64,000 nt of DNA. Origin: Macrolepiota albuminosa. Taxonomy: Eukaryota > Basidiomycota > Agaricomycetes > Agaricales > Agaricaceae. Made by a program: the position numbers and the translations under genes. Below are positions 21,143 to 32,006 of the stretch, piece by piece. Positions within the stretch are counted from its first letter, which is position 1; every line of letters starts with the position of its first letter. Below the pieces are notes generated by a model. That model saw only the letters and a program-made list of their open reading frames with translations, was not told where the DNA came from and made no database searches. The stretch covers positions 1,724,001 through 1,788,000 of the forward strand of contig JAMWFC010000113.1 in assembly GCA_027475525.1 (NCBI GenBank), given 5' to 3'.

Positions 21143-22728
21143 ATGGAGCAGAGTAAACCCGACGTCTGGACACTTGGAACTACCACAGCAATAACCTCTA
21201 CTTTCGACCTGTTACTGATCGAAGGCCGCTCTCGCAGTATCGATGCAGAGCCTTTTTCATCGAGAAGATGCGGTTTGGGTTGGGAGTACAACATACAGGC
21301 GACAAACGCTGATGCCACCCAGTTATTTTCAGGCGGTACGGAGAGCGGCAAGCGAACGATGTTCAAGATCTCTTTTGCCGCACCTTCCATAATGACAACA
21401 AACCTGGATAAACTATTTCTCGCAGTCAGTACCTCAGACAAGCCCAATCCCGGTGCCGGTGTCAGGACCGGTACTAGTGCATCCACCAAAACAACTGTGC
21501 ATGTATCTGATATTTCGTTGCCTGTATCACAAAGCATTCCCTTCGCATCGATTCAATCTATACCAAATTTCACGGGCAGCATAATAGTCCAGATCCGTGT
21601 GGAGATTCGCGGGTCACTAAACTTTGAGCATGCATTCAGACCTAGAGGCCCGCCGAACCTAAACCTTCATACTGCTGTTGCCCAGACGCTTTCAGGTAAA
21701 GGGTTTGACGACGTTAAGTTTGGCCTCTTTACTCGACGTGGGGGTGACGACGTTACGGACCCCAATGTCCTCTTTGTCAACCGTTCTCTGTCCCATGGCC
21801 ACAATGCGTTCCTTTTGGAACGTGAGTATTGCTATTAAATCCCTCACAATGCTCATCTGACTGTCGTAATTTCCACTGCTAGTTTTGTCTGAAGACAACA
21901 TGGAACGAGAATTAGTAGCTTTTGGTGATTTAGCAGCCCAAAGATACAGTGCATATGACTACATGTCAGACAGCGACTTGGAGCCAGACAACGAACCAAA
22001 CACGGATGATTGCATCGACCTCGACTCACCCGCTTCAAGTTTGTGGGGTGAAGAGGGTATTATACGCCCAAAGAAAGATCAGACTCTGCACCGAAACTTG
22101 GACAAGGATGAGAAAATCATTTTCATCAGAGATACAGCTTTCGAGACGTTTGTCTTGTCCTCCTTTGTCGCGTCGTTTTACTCAACTGATATACAGATGG
22201 AAGGCACTCGTTTTCTACCTCTACACTAAAGAAATACATTTCAAACCTTTGAGATCTACTGGGTCACGCAATGTTGAGGCGAGCGGACATGATATCGCCT
22301 GTTCCCCTAAGTCAATGTATCGTTTGGCTCAGAAGGTATCTACAATATAATCATCTGGATGTCCGATTGACTTCGCCTAACTGTTCTAGATCGGATTGCA
22401 AGAACTCCAGGTGTTGTCGCTCGAAGCAATCATTCAGGACTTGTCTGAGAATAACATTATTGTGGAACTTTTCTCCCATTTTACATCCATGTCTGTCTCA
22501 ATTCTCGTTATATGTGTAAAAGGTCTTCTGAGGTTCCTCATTAGGTATCCTGATATACAAGAAGCTGAAGTCAAGGTCCTAATTCCTCTTCTGAAAAAGC
22601 CCGAGGTTTTCAAGAGCTTGCTCAGTAAGATGGACGATGTCGTTACTGGAGGTTTGCCACATTGCGGCGCCATTGTTAAAGCCATCGTGGGCCATGTAGG
22701 CGAGCTTGCAATAGTACAAGTTAGATAA
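21143..22728 (+). CDS. MATH/BTB-like protein, tandem copy 2, short C-terminus
   Basis: Five exons at positions matching copy 1: 21143-21821, 21883-22147, 22197-22335, 22390-22490 and 22545-22728 (TAA). The start MEQSKPDVWTLGTTTAITST is clearly homologous to copy 1, as are WKALVFYLYTKEIHFKPL, CSPKSMYRLAQKIG and the GGLPHCGAIVKAIVGHVGEL segment. Exon phases are identical, so the pair arose by tandem duplication followed by divergence. It ends soon after the shared GEL/VEL position and lacks the Lys-rich tail of copy 1. Function is as for copy 1: possible ubiquitin-ligase adaptor, inferred. Confidence 0.62.
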
Positions 22729-22980
22729 TATATGTAATTCTTTATTAATATTAGTGGTTTCCGAAATAGCTCATACCCGATTACGACAAGTATATTCCTT
22801 CGTTGATGCTTAGTCAAGGTCTCCTTGCGTCCCTAATGGATTTTCCAGGGTCAAATACATGCGGCTGCCCGCAGGGTTGAAAATTTCTGTGTATTTTTCT
22901 TACTTCACCTCCAACAACGACCATTTTGACGTTTGGGCTTGAGGCTGTACCAATTTTGAATGTTGCCTCCTCGTAAATCG

Positions 22981-23841
22981 ATGCCTCCAGGCCTTGAAGG
23001 AAACCTTCAATGCGTATCGAGTGGTGGCGACACCCTCGAGTGGTTGACTTTTACAGAAAGAAAGTATTACACGAATGCGTTCATTGTACACAAACACCAA
23101 GTGAGCTACGTGCGTTAGATATGATCGTACCATAACGTGTACTAGATCTTGTTGGGATACAAAAAACGCGGATTTGGAAAGAATCTGTACGATATTTCTC
23201 CTAGTATCCTTTTGAGTCAAAAATTGATTTCCAACAATCAGGTATAACGGATTCGGTGCGCGTCGCGTATCTTCTGCGTCTGGAATGTTATTAATGTCTA
23301 GGCGGACTCAGGTGGAAAGGTTGAACCGGGAGAAACGTCCCACCAGGCGGCTTTGCGAGAACTCGAGGTGAGGTAGAATGAACCCATGCAAGGACCGACT
23401 GAAGTCATTGTGCAGGAGGAAGCCGGGATAACAGCGCCTTTGGAGCATGCAGGAACCCTTTTGTTCACCACTGGAATCAAGGAAGCTGCGTATCATATCG
23501 AGATTTATCGAGCAGATGAATACGCTGGGGTTATCACGGAGTGCGTGTATTTTTTCAACCTAGTAAGTATAAATGCATGACAACACTGAATTTCCCCAAC
23601 TGTGATCAGGACTGATGAGATGAGGCCAGAATGGTTCTCTCTTCCTTCAGCTAAGTTAAAGGATGGAGATGCCGTTAACGCTCCTCCTCTCATCCCCTTT
23701 GAGAAAATGTGGGAAGATGACCCTCACTGGATGCCTCTGCTGATCTCGAAAACGAAATTCGCTGGGAGAGCAGACTTCAAGAGTAATGGAGATGGCTACA
23801 CCATGGATAAATGGTGGTTTGGAACCGTTGCCGACAGTTGA
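22981..23841 (+). CDS. MTH1-type Nudix hydrolase (8-oxo-dGTP diphosphatase)
   Basis: Six exons: 22981-23100, 23146-23186, 23242-23255, 23312-23367, 23416-23540 and 23610-23841 (TGA), coding 195 residues. The Nudix box G-x5-E-x7-RE-x2-EE-x-G is complete across three exons (GKVEPGETSHQAALRELE then EEAGI). It is preceded by the MTH1-like LLGYKKRGFG and NGFGG. The C-terminal half has MRPEWF, IPFEKMWEDDPHWMPLL and KFAGRADF, all characteristic of NUDT1/MTH1. The enzyme cleans oxidised purine dNTPs from the pool. The third exon is only 14 nt, and skipping it would break the frame. The gene is tail-to-tail with the first D-amino-acid oxidase gene (132 bp apart). Confidence 0.87.
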
Positions 23842-23973
23842 TCTCTCTGTACTAGACTGGTCTCTGTAATGTTACTTGTGTGACTTTCGAACGCGGCTTA
23901 ATGACATCTATCATTGTTGGGATAGAGATAGACTTCATCTGTTAACACATGAGTACAGTCACCTTCCAGGTAG

Positions 23974-25443
23974 TCATTTCTTCATGAGGCCCTCCAAAAC
24001 TGACAATGCTTTGTTTGCCGAACCCCAAGAAGCGATATATCCATAACCTGCATGTCTGCTCATTGGTGATGGATTTGAACACTTGCAATACAAATTTCAA
24101 CGTGGGCACTCACCCATAATTGTAAACGATTGATACTGATCCTTTCTTTTTCCCCTCAATCCTGATACCTCCTTTACGCCCCGGTCGGAATCCACATCCC
24201 TCCTCAATGATAATCGGAAAAAGATCTTCCACAGTTGGCTTTCGGACTGCACGAATCTCTGGCGGTACGAGCTCTGGGCACAAGGCAAATGCCCGCTCCA
24301 GAATGTCGCGAGTAATCTCTGGCCTTGGACGAGGATACCTATGCATATCAGTAAGTTGCGAAGAACTGCAGAAAAACCTAAAATCCGCGTTTACCAATCA
24401 TTCGGCACCAGTGTTCCACCCACGATAACCTACCGTTCCATGCAGAAAGTCAGTAAGTCTTTCAAATTCCCTTTTAACAGTAGAAACGCACGTCCCCAGA
24501 CTTTCGTGGTATAACATATGTCCACATTCCATTGGTAGAACTTAGTGTTCTGCCGAAACGTATCCAGGGTGCCCTCAACAAAACGGTTTGACCTCGAATT
24601 GGATATACTTCGTGATCGTCCACCCCGCCCAGAGTGCGTGCACCAAGTCCCGCACAAATGACAATCGCGTCCGGAGGCATCGGGCCTTCGTCCCCTCCAC
24701 TAATAGCATACTCTCCACCTTCAACTAACTGGTCAATATGCTGAACGGTTCCCCGAATCACGGTTCCCCCGTTATTCAGAAATCGAGACATCAAATACTC
24801 CAAGTACACTGGCGTATCTATGGTGACCGTGGTGAACGCGGTACCGTGGATAGCACCATCTGGCCACGCCGCCTGTGGTTGCTCCTTGTACTTAGGGACT
24901 GATGACTACTATCGTTTATCCAGTTCTTTTAGTGAAAACTCACATCGGGCATGAATCTGTGAACATCCGGTTGTGACCTATCCTCACAATGGTACTCTTC
25001 TTGTGAAACTCGCAGAAAACAGTTTTCAGACGGACTTCCCGGAGCAGACATCGCCCACATAATTTTGAATGTTTCCAGGTCCAACTCTATTTACAAGCCG
25101 TTTGAGCGTGGATTGTGATCAGGATCTATCTACCTACCCTGTTGCCTACTATCAGTACTGCTTGCGAGACTGACATGATGGGCGCCCTGTCCTACACATT
25201 CAGCCTTATGAAGCCATACCAGAACTCTACCGACCGCCCAGTGACTTGTATATCTCGTGGACTTCGGATCGCTTGGTAACAACTCGGAAACGATGGTGAC
25301 CTTGTAGACGCTCTTCTCTTGAATCACAATCGCAGTAGTAAGACCAATCACACCTGCCGAGGAACGTCGTCCTTCATACCTCAAGCGCAAAGAGGCTTAC
25401 CTGCACCGATCACAATGACCCTTTTCGCGTTTGCATCTGCCAT
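23974..25443 (-). CDS. D-amino-acid oxidase (FAD), tandem copy A
   Basis: Starts at ATG 25443 (MADANAKRVIVIGAG) and ends at TGA 23976-23974. The first intron splits the Rossmann motif: the exon ends in IVIGAG and the next begins VIGLTTAIVI, together giving GxGxxGL. Later exons carry YTSHWAVG, GAHHVS, DSRQQ, YPIRGQTVLLRAPW, the WTYVIPR segment, PRPRPEITRDILERA, GFRPGRKGGIRIE and a final exon HAGYGYIASWG. These are the FAD-binding, substrate-loop and C-terminal glycine motifs of DAO/DASPO flavoproteins, which oxidatively deaminate D-amino acids to keto acids, ammonia and hydrogen peroxide. The protein ends MKK, so no PTS1 peroxisomal signal is seen. At least six exons. It could equally be a D-aspartate oxidase. 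Confidence 0.85.
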
Positions 25444-25838
25444 GGACTTTGCACAATCGACGATATGAAGGCACTAAGTGTTACAGATCCGGGATATATT
25501 GGAAAAGTCCATATTTCACTTCCACGTGGAGCTTGGAAGTTGGCTCCTTGTCGCGTAGCAAGTTACCCATGGTCAGCTGCTTTTAAAAGGGTCAATAATT
25601 GAGCCCTATCTCCTTTAGATATAAGTTTCTCTCCCCTCTGAAACACAGGAAACGTCTCGACTTCCTGATATGCCAAGAAGTCATTTTGAAGAGCGGCTCC
25701 AGCCCAAAATTCTCAAGGAAAGTAATTGTAAGTAACTGTTAGGTAGATTTTGCATTTGGCTCGCGTCTTCAAATCGTAGTGATACAAATATTCAAACCAC
25801 TTAGATATATATCCCTTTCTGGCGTTCGTTTTCTTTTT

Positions 25839-27284
25839 TCAAAATTTGCCTTCGAGTGCTTCCTCAAGAAGTGTGCAGGCGATGTCCGCAGAGCCCCAGG
25901 ATGACTGGAATCCGTATCCCCCATGCCTTTAAGAGAAAAATCCTCACTTTGAGCTAAAAAAGCACAAAGGAAGGAGACGCACCCGTAATTGAAGACTATT
26001 GGTATGCTGACATCGCCTTCACCTGCTACGCGCCACTCAACGTCCAAACGTACACCACCTATTCTTCCTGGGCGCAGACCACAACCTTCCTCGATAACAA
26101 GCGGAAGTATATCCTCAATCGTAGGTTCACGCTCTGCGCGTATCTCTGGGGGAGCAAGTTCGGGACACATCTTGAAGGTTCGTTCCAAAATGTCACGCGT
26201 CATCTTTGCCCGAGGGCGAGGGTACCAATCATCGTAGCCCTTGGATCCACCTAAAATTACCTAGCATATCGTCAACGCCTCAAAATAGTCTGATATGATT
26301 GCGGCTCACGTTTCCACTGGGTCTAGGGATACAATATGTCCAGTTATTAGGATCTCCAATTGTCCTGCCAAAGTCGATCCACGGTGCGCGGACAAGAACA
26401 GTTTGTCCACGAATGGGGTAGACGTTCTTGTCTTCAACGCCTCCAAGGAAACGCGTCCCAAGGCCCGTGCAAACGACGACCGCGTCAGTAGGTCTAGGAT
26501 TGGAGGTATCCGTGAAGGCACCTGCACCTCCTTCAAGCACCTGTTTAATGTGCTGCACAGATGCACGTATGATCACTCCTCCACCTTCCGTGAAACGACG
26601 TGCCAAGTAAGTCAGGTAATTCGGAGTGTCAATGGTAACCGTGTTGAACGACACCCCTGCGGTGGCATTGAATGGCAGCGTTGCTGGATCATGGATTTTG
26701 TACTGTTTTGATTCCAGGCCATCAAAGACATGCCAGAGCGAGGTGGAGGGAAAAAACTTACATCAGGCATACGATCTAGAGGTGCCAGTAGTTTCGAGTT
26801 AGAGTAGTATTCTGTCTGTTTGAGACGCCTGAAATAATGCGCCGTCTCTGTACCGGGAGTGGAGAGCTCCCACATCACTTTGAAGGTTGCGAGATCCATC
26901 TCTATTTACCAATAAGCCATTCATCTGCAGTCAACGCTGAGTCAAAAACTCAGTCTTACTCTGCTGTCTCGCATCCTCAGTCACATTGAGGACGTGGTGA
27001 GCACCCTATTATCCACCGGGCAGCAATGAACAGTCGTTAAAACACGCAAATGGATGGACGAGATCTCACGGCCCAATGACTTGTATACTTGATTGTTTTC
27101 TGGTCCGTAGGCAGTACATCAGCCAAAATCGACACATTGTACTTTCTGGTTTCTTGAATCTTGACTGCAGTGGTCAAACCTACCACACCTGAACAAATGC
27201 TCCTATCAGTGGCTTGGATAACAAGTATTGGGACTTACCAGCGCCGAGCACTACGATGTTTCTTTTTTGTTTTTCCGAGTCCAT
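25839..27284 (-). CDS. D-amino-acid oxidase (FAD), tandem copy B
   Basis: Starts at ATG 27284 (MDSEKQKRNIVVLGAG) and ends at TGA 25841-25839. The same exon plan as copy A is seen: the GxG motif is split by an intron (VVLGAG then VVGLTTAVKI), followed by YTSHWA, GAHHVLNV, DLATFKVMWELSTPG, YPIRGQTVLVRAPW, WTYCIPRPSGN, PRPRAKMTRDILERTF, GLRPGRIGGVRLD and HGGYGFQSSWGSADIA. It ends EGKF, again without a recognisable PTS1. Same orientation as copy A with about 395 bp between coding parts, indicating tandem duplication. It is divergent from the Gpi3 gene, 257 bp away. Confidence 0.87.
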
Positions 27285-27541
27285 TGTGTGAGAGGAACAG
27301 TAGAGCACATGAACATGAGTCAATTTCAATCCTGGATCGGCGGGCCGACTTGATGATAAACGATTGGCGGAAATTCGGAAGGGGCCGTTGATGAGCTTTA
27401 TTACAACTTACAACGGCACCGACGACCTCATCAAACCTATAAACGTTAAATTCCACACTAAGTCGTCACAAAGGGGGATGGGCATTTACATATCCCTTGA
27501 ACAGGTGGATGGCTACTTCGCTGAACAGTGACTACTTCACG

Positions 27542-29372
27542 ATGCATCCAATATCTATTGCGTGAGTGCCCAAGACTAAGGTGTGCAGGGAGCTCAATAA
27601 TTCACTGTACATCTTAGAATGATTTCGGACTTTTTTCATCCTAATGTTGGCGGTGTAGAAAACCACATCTACATGTTAAGTGCGACACTGATACAGAAAG
27701 GCCACAAAGTCGGTTGTTCGCTAGGTATTGGCAGAATGAATGAATAACAACAGTTCACAAGGTCATTGTGATCACACACAGTCATACCCCTGATCGCGTT
27801 GGTGTCCGCTGGCTCCTTCCGTCACTCAAGGTCTATTACCTTCCGTTTCTTCCTATAGCGTCATCAGCAACTCTCCCAAATTTTTTCACTTCACTTCCGT
27901 ACCTTCGAACGATTCTCTTAAGGGAACACATACATCTCATTCATGCCCATGCCAGTCTTTCCTCCCTTGGTCATGAAGGAATCTTACACTCTCACTTGAT
28001 GGGAATTCGCACCGTCTTCACGGACCATAGTCTGTTTGGTTTTGATGATGCCGCAAGTATCTTGACGAACAAGCTCCTTGCTGGGACACTCAAAAATGTT
28101 GACGCTGTCATTTGTGTCTCTCACACAGGGTAGGTGTTTGGCATATCACAATAATTATTTCACTCTTGACAATTCTTCCTAGTCGTGAAAACACGGTTTT
28201 GCGTGGTGAACTCTTCGAGCAGGACCCGCAAGATTCTTCCAAACTTGTCGTTCGACAAAATGTATATGTCATCCCCAATGCTCTCATCGCAGACAATTTC
28301 AGGCCGGTCCTAACGAAGCCCACTGAAATAAGTAAGGCTAATAAATTACCAAATCACTTGAGTCCTTTCTGATTAAGGATTGCAAAGTTACCATTGTTGT
28401 GTTGTCTCGCTTGGCTTACCGCAAGGGTATCGATCTACTTGTTGCAACTGCACCCAGAATATGCGCTGCATTTTCAAACGTTCGTTTTGTAGTTGGTAAA
28501 ATCTTTTACTTACGCCGAGAGCACAAGAGAAATAACAAACATACAAGGTGGTGATGGCCCCAAACTCATTGATCTCCTACAAATGCGAGAGAAACATCTG
28601 CTCCAAGACCGTATTGAACTCCTTGGGCCCGTTCGACATAGTGACGTCCGATCTGTAGGTCTTTGTGCCCACTTTATAGGCAGCATCTTACAACATTGGA
28701 TATTTACTAGGTCCTGCATCAGGGAGCGATATTTATGAACACCTCTCTCACAGAGTCTTTTGGCATCGCCATTCTTGAAGCCGCCTGTGCCGGCCTGTAC
28801 GTCGTCTCTACACGTGTCGGGGGCGTACCGGAGATACTTCCCCAAGACATGATAAGTTTCGCCGAGCCCGAAGAAGACGGTTCGTCTTCGATATCTTTTG
28901 AGTATTGTATTCGTAGTGCGGGCTTACCGGCCATCGTGGTATCCAGATGTATTTCGCGCCATGTCCGAAGCTATTGGCATCATCGCAGCGGGAAAACACG
29001 ACCCACAGAAGGCTCACGAACGTGTAAAGACTTTCTATAATTGGGAAGATGTTGCTGCACGAACCGAAAAAGTGTACGATGCCGCTATCAAGTCCCCACA
29101 GTTGGACTTGTGGGAGCGCATGCACAGGTAGGGCAATTCTTTGTACTCTTTTCTAACACGACCTTGTTTAGGCAAGATAACCTAGGACCATGCAACTCGG
29201 GCCCTTTGCAGGCCCGATATACACTATGATTTTGATCGTCGACTGTATTTTCTTTCTCTTCTTGGAATGGTGGATGCCTCGTGAAGACATAGACTACGTT
29301 CGGGTCCATTGGAATCCCAAAAAGTATAAAGAGGTGCTTCAAAATTTCTTTCCTTTTTTTAGCAAATTCTGA
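27542..29372 (+). CDS. GPI3: GPI-GlcNAc transferase catalytic subunit, Gpi3/PIG-A
   Basis: The short first exon (MHPISIA) starts at ATG 27542; about seven to nine exons follow to TGA 29370-29372. Segments seen: [21 protein letters not shown] then [25 protein letters not shown]-like [18 protein letters not shown]-like [65 protein letters not shown], and the GT4-family E-x7-E motif [11 protein letters not shown]-terminal hydrophobic helix ([15 protein letters not shown]) anchors it in the ER membrane. The protein adds GlcNAc from UDP-GlcNAc to phosphatidylinositol, the first step of GPI-anchor synthesis. Splicing between 28340 and 28740 was only approximately resolved. Confidence 0.92.
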
Positions 29373-29775
29373 GACAGAGGTGCTACTATCAGCTCACAGA
29401 AACGGGGAGACAAAAATTTGCTGAAGCTGTGCCTCCTTGAAAGGTCCGTGACAAGATCGCCCGTTCAGTTCGCGGAATGATACGGTGGGCGCTAAAGAGG
29501 TTTGAGGACGATAACTCATCTTTCCATTGTGTCCTTTTTATCAATTTAACTCTTTTCATACCACATTCATCAAGAAACACTGGGTAATTACTCCGGGGTC
29601 GTCTTTTTTGCGATGCTCAGATGGCTTCTAGTTCACGATATATATTTGTACCATACTAGAGAGACTAAAAATACATAGGGCGGCAAGAGGTATGAGCCTT
29701 GGGCATTTCAGGATAGTGTAGAGATACATAAAAGGACCTTGGCATAGGTATAATTTAATCAGGTAAAATGAGGCA

Positions 29776-31241
29776 TCAGAGTTCTAAATAACATTCAACG
29801 AGGTCGTCATCTTCCTCGTTGGGGTTGTAGCCTAATTCAGCGAGCCGGTTAGTGAAATGGGTTGTCATCTTTCTACAGTCGATAGGTGCCTGGGGATTTT
29901 GGTGACCGTTTGTCAAAAAGCCGCCGGAACCTTGGGACGCGTATAATACATGTTCGAGGAGTATTGGGTTGATTCTGGATGCGCTCAGGAACTTAGTACC
30001 TGACAAACTAGTATGAAATTGGGACACTCACGCTTGTGGATTGACAACGCTTCCATAGTGGGGTCCTGGAACCTCAATCAATTCGACGTCGGTAATGCCT
30101 GCATCTCGTAACCGATCTTCCAGATCTTCTGTGTACTGTATTGGGTACGCTACATCCTGGTTGCAGTGGATCAGTCGAACGGAACACTGAATCTGCCGAA
30201 CGATGGATTCGTGAGTTACAGGAATGGTAGTGCAGAAAAAGTGCGAACTCTGGCTAGCGCTTCACGAGATTGTGGCCTCCGCTTGAGGAACCATCCAACG
30301 GTTGCGTGATATGTCTCTTTCACCGCCTGTGGTGACCCAGCCCGATTTATGGACGCTGTAATCAGAGAATTTTTGGATAACCTGAGGACGCATGAGCATG
30401 TCAGATTATCCGCATTAACTCAATCCGACTTACGCATCGGAGAGACTGCTCCGTTGATTGTTGAAGCAAAGTTGTTGAATGCCAAGAGTAAGGTCCTCCA
30501 ATGTAGCAGAGTCACCTCCAGGCGGTCCGCGGCCATCATGATCAAAAGCCTGAACCCAAAGGTTAAACACCTCTCGGCGGCCAGCCGCGATATCTTCAAG
30601 CTGTAACATCGTTATTTAGCACCAGGAATGGATAACACTACGAAAAAAATCGATTTGTACATACCTCCATTGCAGGAAGCGGAGAGCAGAGCGTAAGTGA
30701 GCGGACGAGTTCTGGGTGGGTTGATGTGAGTTCAAGGCCCACACAACAGCCCATAGAGAGGCCGAATATGTGCACGGGTGGAAGGTCAAGTGCTTTCTAT
30801 ATCGAGATCAGAAAACAAGGGGTGAGTATAGCCTATCTGGCAGGGGCGTCCCGACAGACCGCTAAATGAAAACATGCGCTAGATTCTAAGTTACTCACGA
30901 GGAATCGGTAGATGTCGTCTGCTGAGTCAGCGGGACAGTATTCCTCCTGCGTGATGCGCCCTTTGGTGGAGCCGTACCCTCGCATGTCGACGCCAATTAG
31001 ATTGAATCGGTGTCGGAGTAGCGGATCGCTGTATTGGGCTGTCGAGGTCTCAGTGGTGTTTCGTATCGAAGATCAGAGGAACAGTACATTCAAACGCTTC
31101 GTGACCAGAGTATCCAGAGTGAAGGAACAGAACACATGGTAGTTGCGGTACAATAGAGGGGCTAGAAGGATTGGTAGGCGTCGCGATTGAGTAGTGTACC
31201 TCGAGGGGTCCAGTAGGTGTATCGAGGTGAACGAACGGCAT
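29776..31241 (-). CDS. Alpha/beta hydrolase
   Basis: Starts at ATG 31241 (MPFVHLDTPTG) and ends at TGA 29778-29776, with several short introns. The oxyanion region is LFLHSGYSG; the second strand gives LIGVDMRGYGST; the nucleophile elbow is FGLSMGC. The acid is probably the D in IHCNQDVAYP and the histidine is in PGPHYGSVV. The triad therefore looks complete. About 340 residues, no signal peptide or membrane segment. The substrate cannot be told from sequence; epoxide hydrolase-like, haloperoxidase-like or esterase roles are all possible. It converges with the Gpi3 gene. Confidence 0.8.
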
Positions 31242-31925
31242 CACGAGATAGTGGTGGTGGTATACGATTAAAGTGTTTACAAGGTACCGCGTTATTATTT
31301 ATAGCGAAGCTGCTGTAGCGAGGTGAGAATCTCACACCTTTTAGGGAGTTTCGTTGACAGATCCAAATGCAGGCAGGTGAAGTAATAAACGCTTGAGTCC
31401 GAGGCTGTGAGAAGACCGGAGCCGTTATAGTCGTTGATTGGTAGCAAGCACAACGATACATCTTGCACATGGTGCAATGTACAAGAACAAGGGTTGTTCC
31501 TGAACCAGGCGCCCACTAATTAAGCCAACTTGATCGAGAATTGATATGAGATTGTTGATGATGAAGTCCAGCCGATGGACCAAGTTGTACGCAGCGAAGC
31601 AGTCTGTAAAAAGTTGAACCGGTTGAGTAAAACCTCAGCCTGTGCTGAAACTTTCGGCACCTGTCTAACACATCAGAGCTGTCCAATTCAGAGCTGTCCA
31701 AAAATCAATTTTACTGGTCGTCTAGCAACAAAAACGTTTTGAGGACGTCAAAAATAGTCCAAGGCACGTTGGGCGCTGGTATGTACAGAATAGAGCAAAC
31801 TGGCTAAGACGTCTTACTACCTTTTAGCAAGAGTGAAGAAGCACGATTTGAAATGTCGCGCACCCATTCCGAGAGCGGAGTCTTTGATGAACAATAATAT
31901 GGTACCTTAGGACGCCAGTACATAT
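31242..31925. other. Intergenic region between hydrolase and tRNA-Gly
   Basis: About 680 bp. Nothing coding was recognised; it contains the promoter of the hydrolase gene. Confidence 0.5.
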
Positions 31926-32006
31926 GCATCAATGGTGTAGCGGTAACATTGGGTCTTCCCATTCAGTAGATTGGCCTATCTCCGGGTTCGACTCCCGGTT
32001 GATGCA
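31926..32006 (+). tRNA. tRNA-Gly(CCC) with 10-nt intron
   Basis: The acceptor stem GCATCAA pairs with TTGATGC. The D arm, anticodon stem GGGTC/GGCCT and T arm CCGGG-TTCGACT-CCCGG all fold. The anticodon CCC lies at 31958-31960. An intron at 31962-31971, one base 3' of the anticodon, is in the canonical place. A T-run follows at about 32010-32014 as Pol III terminator. Confidence 0.88.
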
